A stretch of 64,000 nt of DNA from contig NZ_CP146241.1 in the NCBI RefSeq assembly GCF_037039395.1, positions 62,001 to 126,000 of the forward strand, in the 5' to 3' direction. Shown in pieces: positions 8,540 through 17,837 of the stretch. This DNA is from Agrobacterium vitis. Lineage in GTDB: Bacteria; Pseudomonadota; Alphaproteobacteria; Rhizobiales; Rhizobiaceae. A model generated the notes under the pieces. It was not told where the DNA came from and made no database searches. It saw only the letters and a program-made list of their open reading frames with translations. The stretch's first letter is position 1; each line of letters starts with the position of its first letter. A program made the translations under genes and the position numbers.

Positions 8540-8790
8540 CCCCATGTAACGCCGCGCGGCTTTGCCGGACCGAACCTGCTGGCGATGATTCTCTTCGAGA
8601 AGTTCGCTCAAGACCAACCGCTCAATCGCCAGATCGAACACTATGCCCGCGAGGGCATCGACCTCAGCTTATCGACGTTGGTCGACAAGGTTGGTGCTTG
8701 TGCCGCGGCGTTGAAGCCCTCCATTCGTTGATCAAGGCATACGTTCTGGCCGCTGATCGGCTACATGGCGACGACACGACCGTGCCGATC
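8540..8790 (+). pseudogene. IS66-family transposase remnant
   Basis: Reading across two frames gives GFAGPNLLAMILFEKFA, then QPLNRQIEHYAREGIDLSLS, TLVDKVGACAAALKPS and AYVLAADRLHGDDTTVP. These match the middle of IS66 TnpC, including the region around the catalytic Asp (HGDDTTVPV). Both ends are missing and there is an internal stop. The match stops exactly where the palindromic repeat begins. Bases 8209-8540 upstream show no recognisable gene. Confidence 0.8.
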
Positions 8791-8890
8791 CTGCATAATC
8801 CCTTGAATCCGAATTGATTTAAGGGATTATGCAGTAGATTTAAAGTGTTACAGCGTCCTTTGTGCGTTTTATAAAACGCGCGACGCTGTA
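8791..8890. repeat. Twofold palindromic intergenic repeat, copy A
   Basis: Two adjacent hairpins. The first has perfect 14-base arms (CTGCATAATCCCTT at 8791 and its complement ending 8834). The second has arms ACAGCGTC (8850) and GACGCTGT (to 8889) around GCGTTTTATAAAACGC-like sequence. The same layout recurs at 14485 and, inverted, at 14764. It matches a dispersed palindromic repeat type I associate with Rhizobiaceae genomes. It sits downstream of the oxidase gene and could affect its transcript end. Confidence 0.75.
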
Positions 8891-8906
8891 AGATTGTCGG
8901 GCATGT

Positions 8907-10612
8907 TTACCCTCTTCGATCCGGCAGCTTTTCCTTTTTGCTGATCACACCCAGCAACAGGCAGACCAGATGGAGCGCCGGAGCGCCTGCTTTTGAGAAA
9001 GCGATTTTCTGGAGTGTCGGCCATTTCTTGGCAATCGGAAGCTGTTTGGCGCTGACATGCACCGTGGCGTCCGCCAGCCCAGCCGGATCAACGCGCCGCT
9101 TGATCTGTCGCATCCATGCGGTAACGTTGCTGTAGCGCGGACCGAACAGTTCAATCAATGGTCCCGCCATAAAACCCATCAGTCCGAGCCTTGGGTTGCG
9201 GTCCACCATATCAAGGTGTTTGAGGAAACCTTTCCAACCCGCTCCGATGCCTTTCACTGTACCGGCCTGCGATGCAAGAATGTTTTCCGTCCACAATTGC
9301 CGGCTCTCGGTTGGCCAGACCCAGCAGCCTTCCTTGCCGTCGGCTGCGAAATTGCGGCCAGGCATGCGATCTTTTGCCATAATATCCTCGCTGGCCTTGA
9401 TCACGTCCGGCAGCAGGTTAAAGGTCTCCATGACGCCGAAGCTGGTGCCGCCAGAACCGGCACCACGGAAGACGCGGCTGAGTAAAGCGACGTCACCAGC
9501 GTGCGCAGCAACACTTCCGCATCCTTCTGCTCAATCGGAATCATCCGCCCGCCGGTGCTCGCGACGATATGCTGCACCGTTTTCTCCTGATAGGCCGTGT
9601 GCCCCGGGGAATGGCCGATGGTCAGGATTTGCCAGCTAAACCGGTTTTCGGGACGGGCGCATTCCGGCAAGTCGCCCGCCTCGCGGCGGCGCGCATATTC
9701 GGCATTGGTCGCCGTCAGCGTCCAGCCGATATGGTTTGGCGGCATACGGAGCAGTGCGAAGGCAACGCCTGTGCGGTTCAGGCGAAAGCTGGCGTCGCGC
9801 ATCTGCTCAATCGTGTCCCATACGGGCAGGAACAGGCGCATGTTTGGCTCCATTGCCATACCACGCATTGGGCTTTGCCCTGTCAGGGTCAAATGCTTAG
9901 GTCCGGCCCACGGATAAAGCTTGTAGCCAATACGGGTGAACACACCGAGACCACCATTTGCGCCAATGAGACCGCGGATCATGCCGCGCAAACCCGGCCC
10001 CGGTCCCTCCTCGCTGAACCAGTCATCATCGCCACCAAGAGAGCCCATGCGAACGATGTCTCCCTGTGGCGTAACCCATTCTATGCCCAGGATATTGCGG
10101 AAATTGGCACCAGTACTGGCACCGGTAATGCCAACCCCGAGAAAGGACGTGGCCGAGGCCAGCGGCGAATGCGACGGCCCCGCCCCGACAATATGGCAGT
10201 TGAGCCCCACTTTCATGGCCTCCGCTTGCAATCGGCCCGCTGTGACATAAGGCTCGATCACCGCCATCTGGTTTGCGGCATCCATCTTGATCAGACGATT
10301 CATACGGCACAGGTCCATCACCACCACATTTTCGCTGGCGCTGAGATAGGTTCCACCATTGCCGGAACTTAACGGACGAAAAGACAGCCCGCGGGCGAGA
10401 CAGCATTTGATGATGGCGGCCACATCTTCTGCCGAGCCCGGCATAACCACGGCAATCGGCCAATTTTTCAGAAATTTCGGCCCCGGCATCGAACCGACGC
10501 CACCATTCCAGGCATAACTGGCAATAAAGCTCGGATCATTGGTGGCATTGGCTTCACCAACAATGGATTGAAGCGCTTGCAAAACTTCGTTGCGATCATG
10601 AGCCATGGTCAC
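8907..10612 (-). pseudogene. FAD-linked oxidase (vanillyl-alcohol oxidase/GlcD superfamily), single frameshift
   Basis: About 568 residues once a one-base loss near 9475 is allowed for. The N-terminal FAD-binding domain is clear: PIAVVMPGSAEDVAAIIKC, RPLSSGNGGTYLS, then the PCMH-fold motif ASATSFLGVGITG and GLIGANGGLGVFTRIGYKL. The frame breaks in the C-terminal substrate domain and resumes as VFRGAGSGGTSFGVMETFNLLPD. Its ATG lies four bases inside the iron-sulfur gene, so it is the third gene of one operon. By family it oxidises a phenolic or 2-hydroxy acid substrate. The substrate is not determinable here; the nearby hpa genes make an aromatic plausible. Confidence 0.85.
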
Positions 10613-11925
10613 TCTCCAGCCTTATGGGATGCGTCGGGGGCGGATGCGGTCTGTCGGGCATGGAGATATTCGACCAATCCATAAACCCGGATCGAAGACC
10701 CTTCCTCCTGCGCCACTTCTTTCATGTGGCTGCTGCACGCTGTGCAACTGGTCACGAGGAACTCTGCCCCGGTGCTCTCGGCTTCCTGTAACCGGTTGCG
10801 GGCCGCCGCGCGGGCAAAATCGGGGCTTGCCTGTTTGCCGCCACCGCCTGCACCGCAGCAGAAGGCGAATTCCCGAATGCGCTCCATTTCAACAATCTCG
10901 GCATCCACAGCCCGCAGCACTTGCCGGGGCTCTTCATAAACTCCATTGACCCCAAGGTAGAGCTCCCCTTCCGGCGCACGCATCGGAATGGAATTATAGG
11001 CCATCACTATTTCGCCCTCCCACGGATGGCGCTCTTCGCCCAGCCGCCCAAGGCGACAGGAATCGTGATAGGTGACAGTGTCGCGCTTCTGACCAGCGGC
11101 CACGGTGACGGGATTTTCGGCCAGCCACTGCGCGATATGAATGACTTTGATGCTGCCAAGTGAAACACCAAGGCGCGGGTAGATATTGCGAAAAGCGGAA
11201 AAGGCGTCATCGCTATAGACGATGAGTGTGCCTGCCCCACTCTTGCCGAGCCAGGCAAGGGTTTGCTGTGCCAGATCCGCAGCAAGATCCTGATCGCCGA
11301 TATCATAGGCAAGACCGCCACTATCCGGCTCGTCCACACCACCAATGACGAAATCCACATCACGCTGCTGAAGCTCGGAAGCCATATGGCGGATAAAAGG
11401 CCATTCGTCGCGATCGAAAGCCGCATCGCCAACATGGAAGAGAACCGGTGCCTGATCTGTTTTGGTCTGCTTCAGGTTCAGGCCAGAGACCCATTCACCG
11501 CGCATTGAGGCGGGCAGCCCTCTTGCATTCCCCAGTGCGCGCAGATGAGCGAGCATTTCGCGCAATGGCTCTGGTGCATGCCCGTCTGCCGTCACCTTCC
11601 GGCGCAGCGCATAGAGCGAATCGAGCGGCTCGACGAAATCGGCAAACAATGTCTTGCAGCTGGTATCGCAGCCACCGCACATGGAACAGGAATAGACATT
11701 CTGAATGAAGTCCGGCGTGTATTCGACACGATTATGCAACAGTGCATAGGCCGCAATGAGCTTGCCGCCTGCCGTGTGCGAAAAGAATTTGCCGTGCTGA
11801 ACGCTGGGACAGATTTCTGCAAAATCCTGACTGCGCACTTCCGGCACCCATTTGCAAAACGTGCAGCGCGTGCAGGTGCCAAGTTTGTCGTGAAGCTTTT
11901 CGAGGGTTGGGCTGATAGGGGTCAT
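10609..11925 (-). CDS. (Fe-S)-binding oxidoreductase subunit with CCG domains
   Basis: A 438-residue GlcF/HdrD-like protein. The N-terminus holds two ferredoxin-like cysteine clusters: CTRCTFCKW and, around residue 75, CSMCGGCDTSC. The C-terminal half has CCG-domain features: YHDSCRLGRLG, FCCGAGGGGK and VTSCTACSSHM. Such subunits carry electrons from a flavin dehydrogenase to a quinone or other acceptor. The start codon overlaps the stop of the upstream flavoprotein as TAATG, and its end overlaps the next flavoprotein, so all three are one complex (inference from coupling). An earlier start at 12036 is in frame but lies deep in the upstream gene. Confidence 0.88.
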   Translation of the reverse strand: MTPISPTLEKLHDKLGTCTRCTFCKWVPEVRSQDFAEICPSVQHGKFFSHTAGGKLIAAYALLHNRVEYTPDFIQNVYSCSMCGGCDTSCKTLFADFVEPLDSLYALRRKVTADGHAPEPLREMLAHLRALGNARGLPASMRGEWVSGLNLKQTKTDQAPVLFHVGDAAFDRDEWPFIRHMASELQQRDVDFVIGGVDEPDSGGLAYDIGDQDLAADLAQQTLAWLGKSGAGTLIVYSDDAFSAFRNIYPRLGVSLGSIKVIHIAQWLAENPVTVAAGQKRDTVTYHDSCRLGRLGEERHPWEGEIVMAYNSIPMRAPEGELYLGVNGVYEEPRQVLRAVDAEIVEMERIREFAFCCGAGGGGKQASPDFARAAARNRLQEAESTGAEFLVTSCTACSSHMKEVAQEEGSSIRVYGLVEYLHARQTASAPDASHKAGE

Positions 11926-13400
11926 TAGAAGCAAAGCCTCCCTGGATTGAGAATATGGTCCGGATCGAAGATGGATTTCGTTTCGCGCAGCAATGGCTTG
12001 ACGGTGGGATTGCGGGCAAAGGCCATCTCGGCCCATGCTCCATAGGGCCGGCTGAAAAAGCCGCCAGCCGCGCTACAGGCTTTGGCCAGCTCATCCGCAA
12101 GCGCATTGGCTGCCGATATCTGCTCTATTGATGCCGGATCAAAGGGCAGCACAAATTCCACATGACAGTTGCGGCCATGCAGGCGCGGCTGGACGTAAAT
12201 CGCAAGATTTGCACCCACCCGTTCCCGTGCCAGCGCTATGAACTGCTCTGCACGGTCCATTTGGCTGATAAAAAACACGCTGCGATGGCCACCCGCGATG
12301 CGGTCCTTGTAGTTGCTGGCAGGTGGATTGGCTTGTAGCTCCGCAATCCGGCTGGCGGAATGCCCGGCCAGATCCGGGCTTGCCACCAGTCCTGCATCCG
12401 CACAGAGCTGGGTGACATCGGCCAGCTGATAGGCAATCTTGTCATCGGGAAAATCGCAAGACGCGGTCAGCTGGATATAGAGCGTGAAAGCTGGCAGGCG
12501 TGCGGCAAGATTGGCAATGCGGTTCGGCTCACGCTCCAGCACGGAGGCAAGGTGCAGATTGCTGGTAATGAAACTTGCCATGCCGATACGCCGCCGATGC
12601 AGTTCTGCCGAGAGCCGTGCCAACGGAGCGATACTATCGGCTCCCACAAAGCGCGCCTCTTCGCGCACTGGCAGGCGCTCACACAAAATGGCCGCCCAAT
12701 TGAGAATGGCAAGCGTGCCTTGCGAGCCTTGCACAACACGCAGAAAATCCGTGCCTGCTGGCCCCATGGCGGTAAGATAGCGCAAGCCCGCCTTCCAGTG
12801 TTCATCAAGGGTGCCGCTGATGGCCGCGCTGCCGGTGCGAAAGACATCGCCGGTGCCAAACACCAGCTGCGCACCGCCGAAGGGATCGAGCACGTCCCAT
12901 TGCTCAGACGATTGCAGGTTGGGTTCGCGATCCAGATAGCTTGTCAGCACGGATTTTGACGCGCGTGGCAACAGCGGCTTGAAGGCGCGCAGCCCCTGAG
13001 GAGCAAGCAGCGCATCGATATTGCCGAAGGTAACACCCGGCTCGATCACCGCAACCGCATCCTGCTGATCGATCTGCAAGAGATGATTCATGCCACTCAG
13101 ATCGACAAAAACGGTGGGCCGTTCTGCCGTTGCGCCGCGCAGCCGCGGGCCGCTACTGGAACTGAACGTGGTCAGGGCCGTGCCATTTTTCCGCGCCCAG
13201 CCGATAACGGCGACGATATCCTCCGTGCTGCGCGGTCGCACGACCGCCAGCGGCGGTGCCTCGCGGCCAGATGGATCTGCGGGCATATACGGTGCGAGGC
13301 TGGCCTCCTCGGCGTCAAGCCCAATCGCACGCAGGCTTTCCACCTCGGAACGCCGGATAAGTTTCTGCCGCACAGCGGCAAGGCTAGCAGTTGCTGCCAT
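11925..13400 (-). CDS. FAD-binding oxidoreductase, GlcD-like
   Basis: A 491-residue flavoprotein with FAD-PCMH domain in the first 240 residues: PLAVVRPRSTEDIVAVIGWA, TTFSSSSGPRLRG, VIEPGVTFGNIDALL, and VVQGSQGTLAILNWAA. The C-terminus ends KSIFDPDHILNPGRLCF, the usual FAD-linked oxidase tail. It heads the three-gene oxidase operon and faces the MarR gene across a 530-base gap holding a matching operator. Together with the iron-sulfur subunit and second flavoprotein it resembles GlcDEF-type lactate or glycolate dehydrogenases, but the pairing of two large flavoproteins with one CCG subunit is not the standard glycolate oxidase. Confidence 0.87.
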   Translation of the reverse strand: MAATASLAAVRQKLIRRSEVESLRAIGLDAEEASLAPYMPADPSGREAPPLAVVRPRSTEDIVAVIGWARKNGTALTTFSSSSGPRLRGATAERPTVFVDLSGMNHLLQIDQQDAVAVIEPGVTFGNIDALLAPQGLRAFKPLLPRASKSVLTSYLDREPNLQSSEQWDVLDPFGGAQLVFGTGDVFRTGSAAISGTLDEHWKAGLRYLTAMGPAGTDFLRVVQGSQGTLAILNWAAILCERLPVREEARFVGADSIAPLARLSAELHRRRIGMASFITSNLHLASVLEREPNRIANLAARLPAFTLYIQLTASCDFPDDKIAYQLADVTQLCADAGLVASPDLAGHSASRIAELQANPPASNYKDRIAGGHRSVFFISQMDRAEQFIALARERVGANLAIYVQPRLHGRNCHVEFVLPFDPASIEQISAANALADELAKACSAAGGFFSRPYGAWAEMAFARNPTVKPLLRETKSIFDPDHILNPGRLCF

Positions 13401-13639
13401 GGTGTGATGTCCTTATATTCTGGATGGGGTGTGGGTGTCTTCCCCGCAACGGGGAGTGACGGCAACCGCCGCAAAAAGTCTGGGTGTCGCGCCGGGCTGG
13501 GTCTGCTGATTTTTTCGCGCGCAGACAGGCTCCAGCGCCCCCGATAAAGGGTCGCTGCACATATGACTTACCTCCCATTTCAAGCCTATGGCCACTCTTT
13601 ATAATTGTTGCCTCATGATAGGCACGCCCCTCAAATATC

Positions 13640-13654
13640 GTCAAGTAGCTTGAC
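13640..13654. promoter_or_regulatory. Probable MarR operator 1 (GTCAA-N5-TTGAC)
   Basis: Inverted repeat GTCAAG-TAG-CTTGAC followed by TATAAAA. It lies in the divergent gap (13401-13931) between the flavoprotein operon and the marR gene. The same word, with TAG in the centre and TTGACTAT on one side, occurs at 14624. The rest of this 530-base gap shows no gene that I can support. Confidence 0.6.
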
Positions 13655-13931
13655 TATAAAATTATCAAACCACTTGTGGCGACTTGCCACCACCAGCGCT
13701 AAAGATGAAAAAGAAAATGCAACAGGGAGACCGTCAGCCTCACAAAGAAATGGCAGAACATATCCATTATATAACGACCCCGCCCACCTTAACATCTTGC
13801 AAATAAACGAGACCTGCGCACGGCTGCAGAAGAGGCCTCCAAGTGGGCCACACAACGATAGCTGCATAAACCCCTCGAAAAAGGGTCCGACAGCAACAGC
13901 AATGACAAGCAAACAAAGGGCAAATGTACGA

Positions 13932-14411
13932 ATGAATTCGAAAACCCCTCCCTTACTTCCGCGCTTTCTGCGAGCGATCTACTGGTTTGACGAAGCGCTG
14001 AGAGCCTCACAGGAGTTGCAGGGACAGACACCAGTTACACGGGCGCAGGCCATGCTTTTGATCAATATTGCCCTTGGGGAGCGGCGTCCGACGCGCTTGG
14101 CGCGCACGATGGGCGTAACCAAGCAAGCCGTCAGCCTTATGCTGGCAGATCTTACTGCAGCGGGTTACATCTTTATCAAGCCGGACCCGGAAGATGCGCG
14201 CGCATCCGTGATCGAATTCAGCCCTCTAGGGCATATTGAACTGACGAACATATTCGCCGCTCTGGAGCACGTCGAAGACCATCTGGCAACCGTTATAGGC
14301 CAGGACAGAATGTCCGTCCTACGGGCGGCCCTGGGGATGGACTGGGGGGCGCCGCCCGCGCTTGGTTCCACCGAGAGCCGGGCAACTGAAGACAAGATCC
14401 AGAAAAATTGA
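13932..14411 (+). CDS. MarR-family transcriptional regulator
   Basis: A 159-residue protein with a MarR winged helix: TRAQAMLLINIALGE, TRLARTMGVTKQAVSLMLADLTAAGYI (recognition helix about residues 59-75) and the wing KPDPEDARASVIEFSPLG. I start at ATG 13932; the open frame extends further upstream but that part has no MarR similarity and crosses the promoter region. It is divergent from the three-gene flavin/iron-sulfur operon and upstream of an MFS transporter and porin. Two GTCAA-N5-TTGAC operators flank it. MarR proteins usually repress and release on binding a phenolic ligand. Confidence 0.85.
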   Translation: MNSKTPPLLPRFLRAIYWFDEALRASQELQGQTPVTRAQAMLLINIALGERRPTRLARTMGVTKQAVSLMLADLTAAGYIFIKPDPEDARASVIEFSPLGHIELTNIFAALEHVEDHLATVIGQDRMSVLRAALGMDWGAPPALGSTESRATEDKIQKN

Positions 14412-14484
14412 CGCGAGCCGTCTTCGTTGGATTAAAGCTTGCCTGGCAAAAGTGGAAGCCGGCTTCTCCGAAAGGATAACTCTA

Positions 14485-14588
14485 CTGCACAATTCCTTAA
14501 ATCGGAATCGATTGAAGGTGAAAATTATGCAGCAGATTTAAAGTGTTACAGCGTCCTTTGTGCGCTTTATAAAACGCACGGCGCTGTA
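14485..14588. repeat. Twofold palindromic intergenic repeat, copy B
   Basis: Same architecture as the copy at 8791: an AATTCCTTAAATCGGAATCG half-palindrome, ATTTAAAGTGTTACAGCGTC, then TTTGTGCGCTTTATAAAACG and GGCGCTGTA. Located just after marR, where it may end that transcript. The whole gap 14412-15014 contains this copy, operator 2, and an inverted copy C; I see no gene in it. Confidence 0.75.
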
Positions 14589-14623
14589 GGAGCAGCACAG
14601 ACTGTTTTTGCAAAGTAATTATC

Positions 14624-14644
14624 ATAGTCAATCTAATTGACTAT
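14624..14644. promoter_or_regulatory. Probable MarR operator 2 (ATAGTCAAT-CTA-ATTGACTAT)
   Basis: Perfect 9-base inverted repeat with a 3-base centre, upstream of the MFS transporter. Read on the minus strand its core GTCAATTAGATTGACTAT matches operator 1 (GTCAAGTAGCTTGACTAT) at all but two positions. This links the MFS/porin genes to the same regulator as the oxidase operon (inference). Confidence 0.62.
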
Positions 14645-14763
14645 TTTCAAAATGGCGATATCTTCTCTGGGACACGTTTTTGCAACACACCAAAACCGTG
14701 TCTCTGGGAGGAGAAAAAATGGCTGTGTTTCTACGTTGTCAGGCCGCGCCCTTTGGCGCGGGC

Positions 14764-14870
14764 GCTGCGGCACTGTGCGCCCTATATGGCGCACAAAGGT
14801 TCGCTGTAGCGTTTTATATCTGCGGTGTGATTTCCACCTTCAATCGATTCCGATTTAAGGAATTATGCAG
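14764..14870. repeat. Twofold palindromic intergenic repeat, copy C (inverted)
   Basis: Inverted and diverged relative to the copy at 14485: GTGCGCCCTATATGGCGCAC and TTCGCTGTAG, then CACCTTCAATCGATTCCGAT and TTAAGGAATTATGCAG. Copies B and C face each other across 175 bases that contain operator 2. Confidence 0.68.
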
Positions 14871-15014
14871 CGGACTTTTGATCTGTCGCACGGCCCATCT
14901 GTCCTGGAGCCCTGTTTTGTTGAAGATTGGCACGCGGTGGGCAGCGGTGCTCTGTCCGCCGCCGCATGTGTCGGCTCAGCCGTTGATTGGTGAGCTCTCC
15001 ACCGGGAGGGCCTC

Positions 15015-16208
15015 ATGACCAATCTTGATAGAAAAGGCACCCGCACGGCCCTCATCGTCGGCCACTCGGCCGGCATGATCGATATGGTCTCTCTTCCCAT
15101 GTGGGTCGGTGGACTGATGGGGGGCTATGGGTATTCATCTGCCCAAGCGGGAGGACTTGTCACCACGTTTCTCCTGGGGGTGGTGGTTGCCAGTTGCGGT
15201 CTTGCACCGCTTTTTCATCGTTTTTCCATGCGCTGGGTGCCCGGTGCGGGTTTTACCGGAGCAGCCTTGTCCTTTGCGGCGCTCTGGATGGCATCGGGTT
15301 TCGAAATCTTTCTCGCGCTTCACCTCTGCGCCGGCCTTTGCATCGGCACTGCTTTGTCGGCGGTCCATGGCACCATCGGCCGGACAAGCAACCCTCATCG
15401 CACATTCGCTTACGCCACCATTGGCTTCGGTATATTTAGTGTCATCTTCATCGTGTTTGCGACGCAGGTGATTGCCGCCACGCAGCCACGCAACCTGTTT
15501 TTGATCTTTGCCGGGGTTATGGCGATAGCTGCCGCAGTCAACTGGCTCCTTTTTCCCCACAGCGCAATCATGCCGAAGACGGAGAAAACACCATCAGCCA
15601 AATCCGGTCGCGTGCCACGTTTTGAGCCCGTCGTCTGGTTTCTCATCGCCGCTCTGCTGGGCATGAACTTCAATCAGGCAATGAATTTCAGCTTCGTCGA
15701 GCGCATTGCCAATGGACATGGTTGGCCCGCATCCACCATCAACGGCATTCTTGTGGGCGTTGCCCTTCTCAGCCTCATTCCGGCCCCGCTGGCTGTTCTT
15801 TTTGAGAAGAAGTTTCATCCGGTTTACGTGGGAGTAGCCGGCGTGCTGCTTCAAACCGCCCTTTCTCTGGGCATGACCCATGCGCTCAGCATTCCCGGCT
15901 TTGCCGCCTCGGCAATCTTCATTCCCTTTGTCATGATCTTCTCGCACACCTTTCTCTTCGGGCTGTTGTCGCGAGTGGAGCCAACCGGCCGCGCTGTGGC
16001 GGCCAACCCGGCCATTACCATGGGCGGCGGAGCGCTTGGCCCCCTGGTCGGCGGCATACTGGTCCAGACAATGGGCTATCAAGGCATCAGCGTTGCGACC
16101 GCTCTGGTGGCCGCCTGTGTTGTGGGTGGGCTCATGCTGGTGCTGATGCGCCTGTTGCCCTCACACACCAACGACCCACTGGCCGTTGTGACCCGTCACG
16201 ACCATTAG
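15015..16208 (+). CDS. MFS transporter
   Basis: A 397-residue protein with about twelve hydrophobic segments in two sets of six and a short polar loop in the middle (about residues 180-200, PKTEKTPSAKSGRVPR). Features such as GLVTTFLLGVVVAS and the repeated GG-rich helices fit the MFS_1 family. It follows a MarR operator and precedes an outer-membrane porin, so the two may form one uptake route across both membranes. A phenolic or hydroxy acid for the upstream oxidase operon or for the hpa pathway is a reasonable guess, not shown. Confidence 0.82.
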   Translation: MTNLDRKGTRTALIVGHSAGMIDMVSLPMWVGGLMGGYGYSSAQAGGLVTTFLLGVVVASCGLAPLFHRFSMRWVPGAGFTGAALSFAALWMASGFEIFLALHLCAGLCIGTALSAVHGTIGRTSNPHRTFAYATIGFGIFSVIFIVFATQVIAATQPRNLFLIFAGVMAIAAAVNWLLFPHSAIMPKTEKTPSAKSGRVPRFEPVVWFLIAALLGMNFNQAMNFSFVERIANGHGWPASTINGILVGVALLSLIPAPLAVLFEKKFHPVYVGVAGVLLQTALSLGMTHALSIPGFAASAIFIPFVMIFSHTFLFGLLSRVEPTGRAVAANPAITMGGGALGPLVGGILVQTMGYQGISVATALVAACVVGGLMLVLMRLLPSHTNDPLAVVTRHDH

Positions 16209-16331
16209 GCCGCACAGCCCGCATGGGAATCCTGACGGATTCCAGACCCGAATTTTACATAAGCAGCAGCGTCGAAACGCCCCGGAATTAACCGGAGGCG
16301 CACCAAATCCATTTGTCTCTGGGGGAGAAAA

Positions 16332-17726
16332 ATGAAAACCCATCTCAAGAAACTTGTTATTTTAGGTGCTGCATACGGAGCGCTGGCAAGCGGACTTCCG
16401 GCCATGGCAGCCGATTTCAATACCCCTGCCGATCCTTCCATCGCAAAGGCTCCAGACCCGCAGGCTCCTCCACCCGGCCCATTGAGCGGCCTTGGACACA
16501 CGCTCCATGACGCTGGTTTTGATGTCCGCATCAATTTCGTCGATCTCTATGCAAATGCATCGAATTTCGGGTTTGATCCGGGCCATTCTGGCAACTTCGG
16601 CTTTCTGATGTTCGACACGACATACCATCTATCAGACATGTTCAAGATCAACTGGCAGGAAACGGTCAACATTCCCAGATACAATGCCAATCAATATCTG
16701 TTTCAAGTCTCGAATGCCTTTTATGCCACCGACCCTTCGCTCGATAGCTCAACCGATCTCACACGCCTTACTCTTCAGGGGGATTTTATTGACGGAAAGC
16801 TGGAGGTCGAGGGCGGGCGGCTCAACATGTGGCCTGAATTTTTCAGGTCAGAGTTCTGCGGGGGCAAGGGGTGCATCTCGCAAACCCGCGCGTTGGTGTT
16901 AGGTGCTCCCGGCAACACCGTTGCGCAATGGGGTGGCCGCGTTGGCTACAATTTAACGCCGGATCTCTCCCTCGGTGGCGTCCTCACAGAGGACAATGCC
17001 GAAAACTGGCAGACAGGATCGGGCTGGAACTGGGGGAGAGGCGATTCCAAAGGCTATACCGCCGTGGTCCACCTCGCACAGCGGCAGAACTTTCTAGAGA
17101 CATCGAAGCCGCTTATCTATGAGATTGGTGGCTATCGGAGCTCTGCGTCCTATACGGACGCGCTTTACGGCACAGGCTGGGGCAATCCAACCTTTGGCGC
17201 GAACCAGACAGTCACCGAACATGACGGAGGATCAAACGGGCTGTTTGCTCAGGTTCGCAAAGTTATCTGGAGTGATCCCGATGGAAGCCCCTTTCCCGAA
17301 AACGTCGCGATCTCAGGCGGCATCTTCCACACGTTCGGAGATGGTCAGGCCTATCCGTGGGAAGCTTATGGCAGCATTGAATATGGCGGGTTCTGGAAGG
17401 CTAACCCCCTCACCTCTATAGGCGCGACGGTTCACTATATTGGCCTCAGTGAAAAACGTGCCCAATATGAGACCAACGCGCGCCGGTTTTTGACAGGCAT
17501 ATACGACCCGCAACCACGAGATACCTTCCAGTTCGATCTGCACGGTCGGACAGGAATAGGGCCCGCTGGATTTCTTGAATTTGGTGCATCTTACGTCAAG
17601 GACCCCAACACAACCTACCTTGCAGACTATTCGACCTCAAGGATGAAGAACGGCTGGACCATCTATGCAGCCATTGTCTTCGACCTGGGGACCGCTCTTG
17701 GGCTATCACCACCGCCCCAACCATAA
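16332..17726 (+). CDS. OprB-family carbohydrate-selective porin
   Basis: A 464-residue outer-membrane protein. Residues 1-26 form a signal peptide ending in LPAMAAD. The body has alternating beta-strands with many aromatic residues and OprB hallmarks such as FDTTYHLSDMFKINWQE, GRLNMWPEFF and DLSLGGVLTEDNAENWQ. The last strand ends in hydrophobic residues before a proline-rich tail. OprB porins admit sugars and related small acids. It lies 124 bases after the MFS gene with a GGGGGAGAAAA ribosome site. Confidence 0.85.
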   Translation: MKTHLKKLVILGAAYGALASGLPAMAADFNTPADPSIAKAPDPQAPPPGPLSGLGHTLHDAGFDVRINFVDLYANASNFGFDPGHSGNFGFLMFDTTYHLSDMFKINWQETVNIPRYNANQYLFQVSNAFYATDPSLDSSTDLTRLTLQGDFIDGKLEVEGGRLNMWPEFFRSEFCGGKGCISQTRALVLGAPGNTVAQWGGRVGYNLTPDLSLGGVLTEDNAENWQTGSGWNWGRGDSKGYTAVVHLAQRQNFLETSKPLIYEIGGYRSSASYTDALYGTGWGNPTFGANQTVTEHDGGSNGLFAQVRKVIWSDPDGSPFPENVAISGGIFHTFGDGQAYPWEAYGSIEYGGFWKANPLTSIGATVHYIGLSEKRAQYETNARRFLTGIYDPQPRDTFQFDLHGRTGIGPAGFLEFGASYVKDPNTTYLADYSTSRMKNGWTIYAAIVFDLGTALGLSPPPQP

Positions 17727-17837
17727 ACCTACGGCGTTGCATCCGGGGCGTGTTGCATGGAAAATTTCAAAGGCTGAGATGTCATTTGGTTATGTCACGT
17801 TGTTTGACTAAAGCCGGCGAAGGGCTCGCAGTTGAAC

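Noticed and set aside
13605..13931. N-terminal extension of the MarR open frame upstream of 13932
   Set aside because: It crosses the operator and promoter region, has no similarity to MarR proteins, and the ATG at 13932 gives the normal family length.
14671..14706. Imperfect hairpin (GACACG...CGTGTC) before GGAGGAGAAAAAATGG, possible leader or riboswitch
   Set aside because: It matches no riboswitch class I know and leads only into the repeat-derived frame; probably a decayed leader.
8791..14870. CRISPR array
   Set aside because: The repeats are palindromic, widely separated and in mixed orientation, without regular spacers; no cas gene is present.
14680..15018. A 112-codon open frame in the gap before the MFS gene
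   Set aside because: Its sequence runs through palindromic repeat copy C and has no coding character; it is an accident of the repeat.
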